Assembly (NCBI GenBank): GCA_033557685.1
Contig: JAWQRN010000522.1
Span: 1-28,742 of the forward strand
DNA: 28,742 bases
Origin: Sperchopsis tessellata
Taxonomy: Eukaryota > Arthropoda > Insecta > Coleoptera > Hydrophilidae
Direction: 5' to 3'
Shown in pieces: positions 10,659 through 19,500 of the stretch; position 1 is the first letter of the stretch; each line of letters begins with the position of its first letter. The translations under genes and the position numbers were made by a program. The notes under the pieces were generated by a model that saw only the letters and a list, made by a program, of their open reading frames with translations, ran no database searches and had not been told where the DNA came from.

Positions 10659-10827
10659 GCCCTCAATGAATTGGGAGAAAAGCAAAATTGGCCCATTGAG
10701 TTTGTGGATGGGTACTTGGAGGAATTATATGTTTCTGTTCCATGGTCTGCAATTCTAAAAGAATACTCGTATTTACAAGTAACTGGATTAAAATTAACTG
10801 TACAACCAAAACAACGAACAGAACAAG
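10659..10827 (+). CDS. ATG2: ATG2 exon 2: rest of the N-terminal domain
   Basis: The exon starts after a long pyrimidine tract and CAG (10656-10658) and encodes ALNELGEKQNWPIEFVDGY, then VSVPWSAIL, then VTGLKLTVQP. Animal ATG2 has the same order: an NE.LE segment, E.VEGF, V.VPW..LL and VSGL.LT.QP. It completes the chorein-like N-terminal region, in phase 0 with exon 1. It ends with one base of a split codon before a GTAAAG donor at 10828, which joins exon 3 as alanine. The frame stays open past this donor to 10994, discussed separately. Confidence 0.9.
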
Positions 10828-11016
10828 GTAAAGAATATATTTATATCCAATATTATAGTGAGAAGAAATTTTTTATCAGACATAGTGAACCAATGGGAAA
10901 TTTTGTATTTGCTAATATTACTGAGCTGTATTTGGGTAGTGAATTAGTAAATAGAAATGAGCATCCATTTGTACCAATTTGCGCTGTGAGAAAATAAAAA
11001 TGTATAAGAAAATAAA
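10828..11016 (+). other. Possible intron-retained coding tail of exon 2 with poly(A) signals
   Basis: If the exon 2 donor is not used, the frame continues for 56 codons (GKEYIYIQYYSEKKF through HPFVPICAVRK) to a TAA at 10995-10997. AATAAA signals follow directly (11010-11015 and nearby). Such a transcript would encode an ATG2 N-terminal fragment of 169 residues. The tail does not resemble the ATG2 family, and 56 open codons in this composition could occur by chance. I list it as a candidate alternative last exon, not as an established one. Confidence 0.25.
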
Positions 11017-11029
11017 TAAAAAAATAAGT

Positions 11030-11108
11030 TTGAATCCGTTTCTAGAATCGAACCCAGAATATATTCTTTGCTAGCCAAGCATCCTAACCACTAGACCAAC
11101 AGATGTAA
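11030..11108 (-). pseudogene. tRNA-like sequence (tRNA-derived SINE or tRNA pseudogene)
   Basis: The minus strand has a near-complete tRNA pattern. It carries an A box within GGTCTAGTGGTTAGGATGC, a B box GGTTCGATTC, and an acceptor stem that still pairs (ATCTGTT with AACGGAT, one wobble). If the arms are aligned to a tRNA, AGC falls at the anticodon position, but the anticodon stem and part of the T stem no longer pair and one linker base is missing between acceptor and D arm. It is therefore unlikely to be a working tRNA. No SINE body or poly(A) tail on the minus-strand side is clear, so a lone tRNA pseudogene is equally possible. Confidence 0.6.
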
Positions 11109-11109
11109 C

Positions 11110-12395
11110 ATGGACATATTTTGGTATGTACTTAAACTGTTAACGAATCATAATATTATGTTATTGAAAAACAATTAATTAGTTATGAGATAGTAACAAA
11201 ATTTGCATTAATGGATACGCATTTCCTTTTAGTAACTAGCCAAAAGATTTATTCCATAAATATACAGGGTCGATGTTATTGACAAATATAAAGTTTCCTG
11301 AATTCCCTGTGTCAATTAAACCATACATACATTATATAGTATGTATGTAGCATAATGTTAGAGTACAATAAATTATGGTATGTGGTAACCAATGGGAACT
11401 ATAACGCAGAACAAAAGAAAATATCAACATTCTTCCCTTGAACATACAATGTTTACCCAGTAAGGTTTCATCTCTTGAAATACTAGCATTGGTTGAAGAA
11501 TGAGAACTATCAATATTAAAATTTCACGGGCTAAATAAATGTTGTTAGACTCAATCGACAAAAGATGGAGCATGAAGGATTGTGCATTTTTATGACGGAT
11601 ACTGCTGGTTCTGATCCCATACATTACATTTTTCGTCTGTTGACAGAGTGGCATTGTGAGTTAACTGTTGTACATCTTGTGACTCATAACAAGGTTATCG
11701 TTGTTATAGAGCAAAGTAGGGAAACCAGGTTAGTTTTCTAATTTCTTTAGAGGAAATATTGAATGATATAACACATAAATATACATAATAAATATTGTTT
11801 TGTACGGTGAATTAAAATATATCAACTTAAGTCTGACTTTCTGAGTGATACAATTTGGAATAAACAATTTTGGAAGCGACTCAGATACAAGGTTTGTCAA
11901 GAACCTATGCGACTGAGTATAGAGCTTAAAATGTATCTAGTGGTATATTGGACCACAAGGGTTATTTTTTTCTTTTAAATCAATGGACAATCAAAGAGCC
12001 AAGGACAGTAACATTATCAGATAGTTCTAAGCACATAATAAAAGCTTATTCTACAACAGTATTCAGGCAGAGGATTGGAAGTCATATCTATGGTGAGGAG
12101 CATCCCTTTAAGAAGTTCGAAAATTTCCTCTGCATATTTCTGAGAAACTTTGAATGGGTTTTTCATTGTAAGTTAATTGCCCTCTTGAGAGACGGGAAAC
12201 ACCAGTGTCTGAAGAACTCTGATAGACCAAAGAAACGAGTTTCTAACGATTCCAAACTGTGGAGAAGGTCTATATCTGACCGCTTACCTCACTAGGCAAA
12301 CAAAAATGGCTCAATTGTTTAGTGCAAATACAGAAGGACTTATTAAGAAATGTGGTTTTCTAACTCTCAAGTATGTACGTGGATTGGAGAGGTGA
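11110..12395. other. Intron 2, no gene recognised
   Basis: The sequence is AT-rich. Two longer frames occur: 11424-11654 (minus, 76 codons) and 11948-12295 (+, 115 codons, with QWTIKEPRTVTLSDSS and RPKKRVSNDSKLWRR). The second is long for this composition and could be a decayed transposon reading frame, but I recognise no motif and no splice signals that would make it a host exon. Confidence 0.35.
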
Positions 12396-12396
12396 T

Positions 12397-13830
12397 GGTA
12401 TTTTATTTTTTTTATTTTATTTTATTTACGCTGCTTTACAGATTACTCCATTTACAGAGCAGGTTACAGAGTTTTTCTCAAAAAGTTACAAAATCACAAA
12501 CACGTTAACAGTAAGAGAATGCAAAAAAAAAAAAATAGAAAAACAACAATCAAACAATTAATGGATTGTCTTAATTTGTGATGGAGTTGTATTGAATAAA
12601 TCAATTGACCTCTGCACTGTGTGGTATGTGGTACATATCCTGTGAATAGGAGAGTTTATTAGAAGGGTGGTACGTGATTTTGGGAGATAAAATGAGTTGC
12701 CGTGCCTAGAATTGGTGGATTTTTGACTGTAGCTTACAACTTTGCATTTGTCAGTGTTAAGATGCAATTTGTTTGAGTCACACCAGTTGACTAGCCGGAT
12801 GAGATCAACCTGTAGAGATCTGCAATATTGGAGGTAATCATTAGTAAAGAGAAGTTTATGGTTTTGTAAGAAGAATGTGATGTCATCTATAAATAACAAA
12901 AACAGAAGGGGTCCAAGGTTTGAGCCTTCCGGAACACTAGAGGTAGCCATGAAAGAATCGGGTGAGTGTCCAAGATATGAACAGGGAGAAGATGATGAGA
13001 AAGATAAGATGAGAAGAGGTCAGATAGGGTTTTGGAGAAACCAAAGTTCTTAAGTTTACGGATGACGATATTGTGATCTATACGATCAAATGCCTTAGCA
13101 AAGTCAGTGTATATGACATCAACTAGACCTTGTTGGTAAACTGTTGAGGTTAAAAATTGAGTGAATGAAAGTAAGTTACTAGTAGTGGATCTCTGTTGTG
13201 GGAAACCATGCTGATGAATAGATAGATATCTGTCTTTGTACATGTGGATAAATAGCATCGCAAAGACAGGATTCAAAAACCTTGGCAAAATTAGAGAGAA
13301 TGGGTATCGGTTGATTTTTTTTGATATCGGATGAGTTTCCTGCTTTGAATACAGGGATTACACGGGTGAGTTTCCAAGTAGTTGGAAAGGTGCTTGTTTT
13401 TAGGGACAGGTGGAATAGAATTTCCAAGGGTGTTGTTAGAATATGACGGCAATCCTTAAGAATAAATCCAGGTATAAAATCTGGGCCAACTCTTTAGAAA
13501 TAGAGTAGCAAAGTGTTATCGGGGTTCGCTGTGTTGACAGTGTAGTTTTCTACAATCTCCTGAGGATGGGAAATGTTTAGATTATTATATGTCATGGTGG
13601 ATGGTATTGTGGAGCTGCTTTTTAAGTTGTTCATGGATTTCCAAAAATCTTTGGGGTTGGTTTTGAAGGATTTGCGGGTTAATTTGTTACAGGCAGTTCT
13701 TAGATCGGCTGAATAGTAAGCAATATATGGATTTGCTTTGCTTAATTTTAAGAATCAGGACTTGGCTCTTATATTAGTTTTAATGCTACTTGTGAACCAA
13801 GGAGGAAATCCACTCTTAAAATAGCTGATC
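12397..13830 (-). mobile_element. Truncated LINE (Jockey/CR1-like), minus strand
   Basis: On the minus strand the element reads from an endonuclease-RT linker (SGFPPWFTSSI, about 13810-13780) through the RT to a 3' end at about 12400. There it ends in a short A-rich tail with TAAAA units (+ strand ATTTTATTTTATTTTATTTA near 12400-12428). RT blocks are GPDFIPGFILKDC (about 13480-13440), FPTTWKLTRVIPVFKAG (about 13390-13340), DVIYTDFAKAFDRIDHNI (about 13115-13060, catalytic motif A), PEGSNLGPLLFLLF (about 12930-12885, motif B) and FTND near 12850 where YADD is expected. After CKVVSY the frame jumps straight to a C-terminal segment (DLFNTTPSQIK), which implies an internal deletion. The 5' end is truncated. 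Confidence 0.85.
12558..13810 (-). pseudogene. LINE reverse transcriptase, broken and partly deleted
   Basis: This is the coding remnant of the minus-strand LINE. It would have copied the element's RNA at a nicked target. Three overlapping open stretches (13427-13179, 13288-12887, 12950-12558) are pieces of one protein separated by frameshifts. Motif A keeps both its aspartates (TDFAKAFDRID), motif B is present, and the YADD active site is changed to FTND, losing one catalytic aspartate. The segment between the RT thumb and the last 40 residues is deleted. Upstream of 13430 the frame is interrupted but still readable (KSFKTNPKDFWKSMNNLKSS near 13680-13610). Confidence 0.85.
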
Positions 13831-15020
13831 TTGGTACACATGTGTTGAGTATGGTATATAATAGAAAGTTAAGACGTCTATGGATTCAGATTCACAACCA
13901 TAGTAACTGTATGTTAATTCATCAGAGCAGAAACAAATATTTAAAACATAGTTATTGATAAATAATTGCAAAAAATCTGACCGGCAAAAATTTTATGTCC
14001 AAAACAGTTATGTGTACAAAAATGAAAGAACTGTTGATCCTCAGAAGGAACGAACTGTGGGGTAAGGAATTCATTGTGATAAACATGCTCACTTATTCCG
14101 GTAGCAGCATGCTAGATAATCTTTATGGCAAGGAATTTACCATAATAAGCAAACTGAATTGTTCTACTCCATTTTGAAATTTCGCTATTAAAAAACCAGC
14201 TTTGGTTCATCACTGAGATGGAAGCTTTACAGTAACTGAACGTGAACGGAATATTTGTACTTATAATTATTAAGAAAATACCTGAAAATTTTCAATATTC
14301 CAATACAAGAAAATATCAGATAGTAATATATCTAATACACAAACATTATTTCCAAGATTTAAATACACTGAGTATTTCAAATAAATTTTGAAGTGATATG
14401 TTTAAGATATTCGTACAGAAAATGGACCGAATAAAATGTGCATTGAAAATAAATTAAGCGTAGACTATGACCATTATTCTTGATTTAGAAGTTAGCAGAT
14501 TTGTGTGATCTTTGTTGAAGGCCAAAACAGTATGCCTGCTAAACCTGACCTAGAATCTCCATCGATATGTCCCAAACCTATATCCACACTTTAGCCGCCT
14601 CAGTAAACAAGTACTTTTGGTGATGTAGACTAACTCTCCAAACTCCTGTAATATCCATTACATTAAAGTCTGTATTGCATGCGCCTTGTATTTAGTCAAA
14701 ATGGAAACCGGTCTATCTAGTAGTGAATACAAGGAGCATCTACGACCAATTTCAATTTGTTATCAACATGAGGGCCACACCTCTCAAACCATCACTTTTA
14801 TCCACCAAATCAAATACAGACTAAAGTCTTCGGTTTTGCACTCAAAGGAATAAAATAGATGTAGTGATGAAATAAAACATCATTAATCGGAGCAATATTA
14901 CATACACTAAGTAAATATTGAAATATTAGGTAAGATAATAATGAATTGATAAAACTAAATTGAAGTCGTAGAATAAGAATTATAAATAGAATTACAAAGC
15001 TACCAAACAGAGTAACAACT
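13831..15020. other. Intron 2, no gene recognised
   Basis: I see no coding region or repeat that I can name. A short frame at 13995-14177 (+) contains two similar pieces (ELLILRRNELWGKEFIVINM and NLYGKEFTIISKL), a hint of an internal repeat. The stretch at 14520-14850 is less AT-rich and may be an unrecognised repeat. Confidence 0.35.
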
Positions 15021-15022
15021 TA

Positions 15023-15028
15023 TTTATT
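15023..15028 (-). promoter_or_regulatory. Possible polyadenylation signal on the minus strand
   Basis: AATAAA on the minus strand, about 330 bases past the stop of the candidate exon at 15355-15459. It is meaningful only if that exon is real. Confidence 0.25.
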
Positions 15029-15354
15029 GTTTAAAATTTAACTACCTCTGCTTTGTATGTACATCACACCCTATAATTGTAGTAATCAAGGAATGAAATA
15101 TAAAATACTCCATTTAAAAGAACAAAAGATAATATTAAATTAGTTATAATTAAGCAGATTTGTTACAATATACAGTATCTATAAGCAGACTGGGTCTGCG
15201 GTCATTACGAACATCTTATTGTGTAAAAAATCATAATACATGTACAGAAAACCATTAGAAGACACAAACAACAATTAACTGAAAGTAATTAACAAAAAAA
15301 CTGCAAGAACAAAAAAAAGTCAATATCTGCAGAGGAATTCGGAAAAAAGGTTGT

Positions 15355-15459
15355 TCAGTCACTAGGAGTCATTATCATTACACCAATAGGTTCTTTGAGC
15401 TCTCTAAGGACAAATTGCCCCAATCTGCCTCTATGAAGATAGTCAGGGTTGTGTCTGTG
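15355..15459 (-). CDS. Candidate terminal coding exon of an unidentified minus-strand gene
   Basis: On the minus strand a strong 3' splice site (TTTAAATTTTCTTTTTGCAG) is followed by 35 in-phase codons: HRHNPDYLHRGRLGQFVLRE, then LKEPIGVMIMTPSD and a stop (15357-15355). About 330 bases further, the minus strand has AATAAA (15028-15023), a plausible poly(A) signal for a 3' UTR. Codon content is protein-like and the block is less AT-rich than its surroundings. I do not recognise the protein. The next 1.7 kb upstream on this strand is occupied by LINE relics, so earlier exons are not evident; a duplicated exon fragment is as likely as a nested gene. Confidence 0.35.
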   Translation of the reverse strand, partial: HRHNPDYLHRGRLGQFVLRELKEPIGVMIMTPSD

Positions 15460-15667
15460 CTGCAAAAAGAAAATTTAAAGGAAACTTTGAATTCCAGGCC
15501 CATATATTTTCAAAGGTAATTAATTCCTTGCCCGTTGACAGAAGTATGAATTTTCTCCTATAATATAAATATTTGTTAACTAACAGTTTGGTTCCAAAAA
15601 AGAATCTGATGCCGTAATGACATCGGTGGAGAGGTGTCCGACAGTTTCGAACGTCATGGGAAATGTA

Positions 15668-16700
15668 ATTATTATTATTATTTATTCATCTCAAACATGT
15701 AAGAAATAACATGAGACTACAATTAAGTTAGCTTAAGACTAATATTTACAAAGGTCAAAATCTGCGGCGATTCAAACCCCATTCTCTCAGAGAATGAAAA
15801 GAGGTCAGACATATCAGGACGTAAACCTCCACACACTAGTGATCGTACTTAAACTAGAAATATATGTAAAGTCAATAATCTAAATTAAACATTTGACAGT
15901 TTTTGTTTAAATGTACTGAGACCAAATACATCCAACACCCGATGAAATAGATTGTAGCTACTGCACAATCTGACCAAAGGAGAATTCATCATAGGTAAAG
16001 TAAACTTTATGCCTCGTGTGCATATCCGGCACTCTAATTTGTACTCTACTCAGAAAATTAGGGTCATCTATCTGAGTGTTGAGCAGCTTATACAAATACA
16101 TAATGTCATGGTATCTTCTTCTCCTAGATAGTGACAAACAATTGTATTTTCTGTTGCAGAAAAACATACCGTAAGAACCTTCTCTGAAGTGAGTCAATCA
16201 TTTCTTCATACAACTAATAAAATGGATCCCAAATAATGCACACATACTTCGCACAAAGCCATTAAATAAACCAACCTTTGTAACACAACTCAACCTGTTC
16301 ATAAAAGGCCATATTGTGATCAAAATTTACACCTAAATCAACTACTTTTTTTACCCTTTTCAAAAAGTTTTCTTTCATGTTTTATTCAAACAATAATGGA
16401 TCCCTTGCACGATGAAAAGACATAACACGGTATTTATTGATATTAAAATTTAGATTGTTAGCAACTGACCACTCACACAAAGCATTCACATCCTCCTGTA
16501 GTAACAGACAATCGGATTCATTATTAACCTCACGAAAAACCTTCATATCATCAGCAAACAGAAGCATCTCTGAGTGTTTCACTACCTCAGAAATATCGTA
16601 AATGAAGATCAGAGACAACAATGGGCCCAAATTGGAACCTTGGGGAACATGCCCTGTTTGGTGGCTTGCGCAGGACATTTGACACCATGTCACATCAATT
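15668..16700 (-). mobile_element. 5'-truncated LINE, minus strand, with ATT-repeat 3' end
   Basis: The minus strand encodes RT motif B (HVPQGSNLGPLLSLIFIYDI, about 16650-16590), motif C as FADD (about 16555-16545), NNLNFNINKYRVMSF, then after frameshifts DLGVNFDHNMAFYEQVE (about 16340-16290). The C-terminal block YHDIMYLYKLLN with FLSRVQIRVP follows (about 16110-16025). This is the order of Jockey/CR1-type LINE proteins. The 3' end, reading on the minus strand, finishes in a repeat of TAA units (+ strand 15668-15685, ATT units), a usual LINE tail. The 5' part of the RT (motif A and before) is absent, so the copy is truncated near 16700. Confidence 0.8.
15958..16693 (-). pseudogene. LINE reverse transcriptase remnant (FADD)
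   Basis: Two open stretches, 16693-16382 (103 codons) and 16197-15958 (79 codons), are parts of one RT protein separated by a region with stops. The FADD active site keeps both aspartates, but the palm upstream of motif B is missing. The C-terminal stretch begins inside the conserved QRRFLRY segment (about 16195-16165, partly in another frame). There is no functional product. Confidence 0.75.
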
Positions 16701-16769
16701 CAACTCTGAAGCTCATGCATTCATATATTCAAAATTGAAAATGGACATTAGCTACTATATGTTGAAGGA

Positions 16770-17176
16770 AGAAAAAGTGGTATAAAGAAGGTAACCAGAG
16801 GTGTCCTTCAAGGCTCGATGTTGGGGCCTTTGCTTTTATAGTATTATAGTATTTTTGAACAACATGCCATCTAGTGTTCATCAGTGCCATTCTGTCCTTT
16901 ATGCTGAAGACTCGAACTTACCCATGGATGACAGGGATGCGAATATTTTTGAGAGGCTGGCTAAAGCAGTTTGTACTTACGCTGAAACGGAGAAATGTTA
17001 TAAATATTTCATTTTATAAGCAAAATATTTCGGGCGTCAAGACCATTGGCCCACGATTGTACAATAAGTTGTCTATTGAGATCAAAAACTGTGCTACGGC
17101 TTTTGAAAATAAGATGAGGGATTGTTTGATGAGAAAAGCCTTGAATTCTGCTGAATTCTTTCTGAAGAACATTTAA
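16770..17176 (+). pseudogene. LINE reverse transcriptase remnant, + strand
   Basis: VTRGVLQGSMLGPLLL (about 16790-16837), then after a frameshift LNNMPSSVHQCHSVLYAEDS (about 16855-16914) matches RT motifs B and C, with YAED replacing YADD. The frame then jumps to a C-terminal block (VKTIGPRLYNKLSIEIKN, about 17036-17090) ending at a stop at 17176, so the middle is deleted. It lies head to head with the minus-strand LINE at 15668-16700 and belongs to a different family. Its stop codon is only about 110 bases before ATG2 exon 3. Confidence 0.75.
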
Positions 17177-17288
17177 ATTATTTGAATTGTTTTATTGAAA
17201 TGTAAATTTATAGACTATTTTGACTTAACATTTTTTTATTATAGAAATTTTCAACATTTATTATATTTGAAATGTTTTTATGTTTTAG

Positions 17289-17435
17289 CAACTTCAATGT
17301 TCGAGTCCATGTGGAGCTCTATGACAAATTCCATGCAACTAGCACAAGAATGTTTGAAACAAGACGCTACTCAGCCAGTTGATACATCACAACCATTTGA
17401 GGGTATCGAAAAGTTTGCACAAACAATAGATTCCA
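17289..17435 (+). CDS. ATG2: ATG2 exon 3
   Basis: After a TTTTAG acceptor the exon encodes ATSMFESMWSSMTNSMQLA, QECLKQDATQPVDTSQP and FEGIEKFAQTIDS. Animal ATG2 has a matching SMTTSLQLAQECL segment followed by a proline-containing linker and LEGLEMFAQTIE. The first codon is split with exon 2 (G plus CA), and the exon ends with one base before a GTAAGT donor at 17436. The acceptor is close to the end of a LINE remnant, so the intron's last 110 bases are probably the only old intronic sequence on this side. Confidence 0.92.
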
Positions 17436-18371
17436 GTAAGTACGCTAGGCCTTGAAGTAGATACATTTTTGTAAAACTTTTTTAAATTTCCAAATATATT
17501 TCAACACCTAAGCTTTGAGCTTTAAGCCTAGACATTGTTTTTAGATGTATGGTAACCATATCATCTTAGATGTGACCTTAGTAATCAGTACTCGTTTTGG
17601 TATGTTAACTGCTTTTATCAAAAATGAAAACGTGCATGAGACGCACTTTTTTACTTAGAAAACTTTACTTGAAATTGAGGTGTCTTATAGTCCGAAAGTA
17701 CGTAAAGTATGTTTTCCTATGCTTATGGTCCAAAAAGTATGATATGGTAGTTTGTATTTTGTTGGTCTATTTCCTTAAAGATTCCATGTCGCAGCCAAGT
17801 AAAAGTTGGTCAGAGACACATACAAATTCCTCTGCCAACTCCTCTTCACTGCAGTTTGGTTCTACATAACCTTATGTAGTTATTTTTTCAGCACGTGCCT
17901 CATAAGCAAACCTACTCTGTGGTGTGCACGCCAGTCCTAACGTACCACCTGGTCCTGCTACTTTTTGAACCTCCAACCAGACCTTTCAATATCAATATCA
18001 TTATCTTCAATACACCCATGCCTTTTCTTCTTGCATTCTCTTACTGTCTTAGATGTCATAGTGCAAGAATGTCATGCCATTAATGCCACTCTAATGTCAG
18101 AATTCACCACCACCTCTAACTCAAAGGGACTCCTTTAATACCTCCTGATTTGTAGTTCAATTCTCTTTCACTGAGTTACACGAGTTTCAGTCGGAGGCTA
18201 ACCAAATGATTTTATTTGTCAACACTTTTAGCAGCCTATTATTACAGGAGTTATTAAGAGAAAACCGTAAGATAGTTTCCTTGATATTGAGCGGCTTTAT
18301 ATTTAGATTGTTCAGCTAGAATAAAGTATCCTCGATTACTTCATGATAATAATTTATTGTTTTCATTTCAG
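17436..18371. other. Intron 3, nothing identified
   Basis: No coding region is recognised. A less AT-rich block at about 17760-18180 has the look of a repeat (minus strand with a CACCACAGAGTAGG-type segment), but I could not assign it to a family or find its ends. Confidence 0.35.
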
Positions 18372-18474
18372 TTTTAAGTAGAGTGAAAGTCAAGTTTCTG
18401 AATACCATTTTACAAATCGAGCATGTGCCAAGAGAAAGTGCCACAGGAGTTGCAATGCAAATAAACATTGCTTT
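18372..18474 (+). CDS. ATG2: ATG2 exon 4
   Basis: A TTTCATTTCAG acceptor is followed by ILSRVKVKFLNTILQIEHVP and then ESATGVAMQINIAL, which aligns with the VLRRIKVTFLDT..R.EH segment of animal ATG2. Both edge codons are split: A from exon 3 plus TT, and TT plus G of exon 5 (leucine). The donor is GTAAGT at 18475. Confidence 0.92.
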
Positions 18475-18528
18475 GTAAGTGAATCTGATAAATATGTTGA
18501 AATTAGTCTGTTATTCTTGATGTTTTAG

Positions 18529-18949
18529 GATGGAATATTGCGATGAAGCAGGTGGCGATCCTCCAATGGGTGAGGCGACTGATATTAGTAACCAAGAGCA
18601 AACTAAAGCATATTTAGTGTCATCGTTTACTACTAAGAATTTCTCACTAGAAGGCATCACATTTTCTTCAATTGAGTTTCCGAGCAGAGCTCGTACTTTC
18701 TCCAGGTCTGTTATGAGTCAATCCATTGTATCCGACAACGATCAGGAGCAAGGGGACTCTCTCACTACTTTATTACAAAATACTAATCTAGATAACCCTA
18801 CTTCCAACAGCACTGATTCTGAGACTGAAGAAGACGAGCCCATTGAAATGGAAAACTATGAATTGAAGAGAGAAACCCAAGCTAAAAAAACATTTAATAA
18901 TGACCAAAGAAATGTGGTTATCTTTGGAAAACTATCAGGAAAAGTAGAG
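18529..18949 (+). CDS. ATG2: ATG2 exon 5
   Basis: The exon follows a 54-base intron and encodes MEYCDEAGGDPP, which matches the LEYCDEA block of animal ATG2, then KAYLVSSFTTKNFSLEGITF and a polar, acidic stretch (SDNDQEQGD, TDSETEEDEPIEMENYE) likely to be disordered. It ends with VVIFGKLSGKVE at a GTGAGG donor in phase 0. The ATG at 18530 is internal to the protein and not a start. The acidic insert is variable between ATG2 proteins. Confidence 0.92.
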
Positions 18950-19009
18950 GTGAGGTCTTGTTTACGTAAACGACATATTTTTGGAAATCAAAACATACAT
19001 TTATTCTAG

Positions 19010-19167
19010 GTGAAAGTGAGACTGAAACAATCAGATACAATGATGGGTCCAAAAGTATCCATTGAAATTAATATTGGTTCCTTAATTCTGTTTTTGTCTC
19101 CAAGACAAGTACATATATTAATAGAATTAGCACGAGGTTTTGCTAGACCAGATCTAGAGGATACAAG
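19010..19167 (+). CDS. ATG2: ATG2 exon 6
   Basis: A TATTCTAG acceptor leads into VKVRLKQSDTMMGPKVSIEI, then GSLILFLSPRQVHILIELA and FARPDLEDT. It corresponds to the ELMVKLKQNE..PGPK and GSLHLLLTPRQLQ.L.ELL blocks of animal ATG2, part of the repeating beta-sheet groove that carries lipid. It joins exon 5 in phase 0 after a 60-base intron and ends with two bases of a split serine codon at a GTAAAT donor. Confidence 0.92.
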
Positions 19168-19239
19168 GTAAATTAAACATAAATTTCGGCATCTTTATTA
19201 TAATAAATTTAGCTTCGGATGTATAAAATGATTTGATCT

Positions 19240-19500
19240 TGAATACGATTGGGGTCGGTTAACGATACTAATGATCTTGAACTTTTCAAATGCCTTCGAT
19301 ACCATAAACTATAGAATATTACTATCACTGTTTCTTTTTGAAGGACTGTAGGCCCACACAGTTATTTTCTTTGATAGCTACTTGTTCCCGAGATGTCAGG
19401 CCCAAAAGGTTAATGATATTGTTTCTGAGTTTCTTCATGTGATTTCTGGTGATCCCCTGGGTTCGATTTTGGGCACCGTCCTATTATCTTTGTATATACA
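19240..19500 (+). pseudogene. LINE reverse transcriptase relic in intron 6
   Basis: The + strand reads LILNFSNAFDTINYRILLS (about 19268-19330; RT motif A, LDFSKAFDTINH), then VIFFDSYLFPRCQ (about 19362-19400) and VSEFLHVISGDPLGSILG (about 19420-19475; motif B). These are blocks of a Jockey/CR1-type LINE in the right order and spacing. Downstream motifs are not readable. It is short, broken and inactive. Confidence 0.7.

Noticed and set aside
18530..19009. Independent gene starting at the ATG of 18530
   Set aside because: The frame is ATG2 exon 5; it joins exon 4 through a split leucine codon and is followed by a donor at 18950, so the tail to 19009 is intron.
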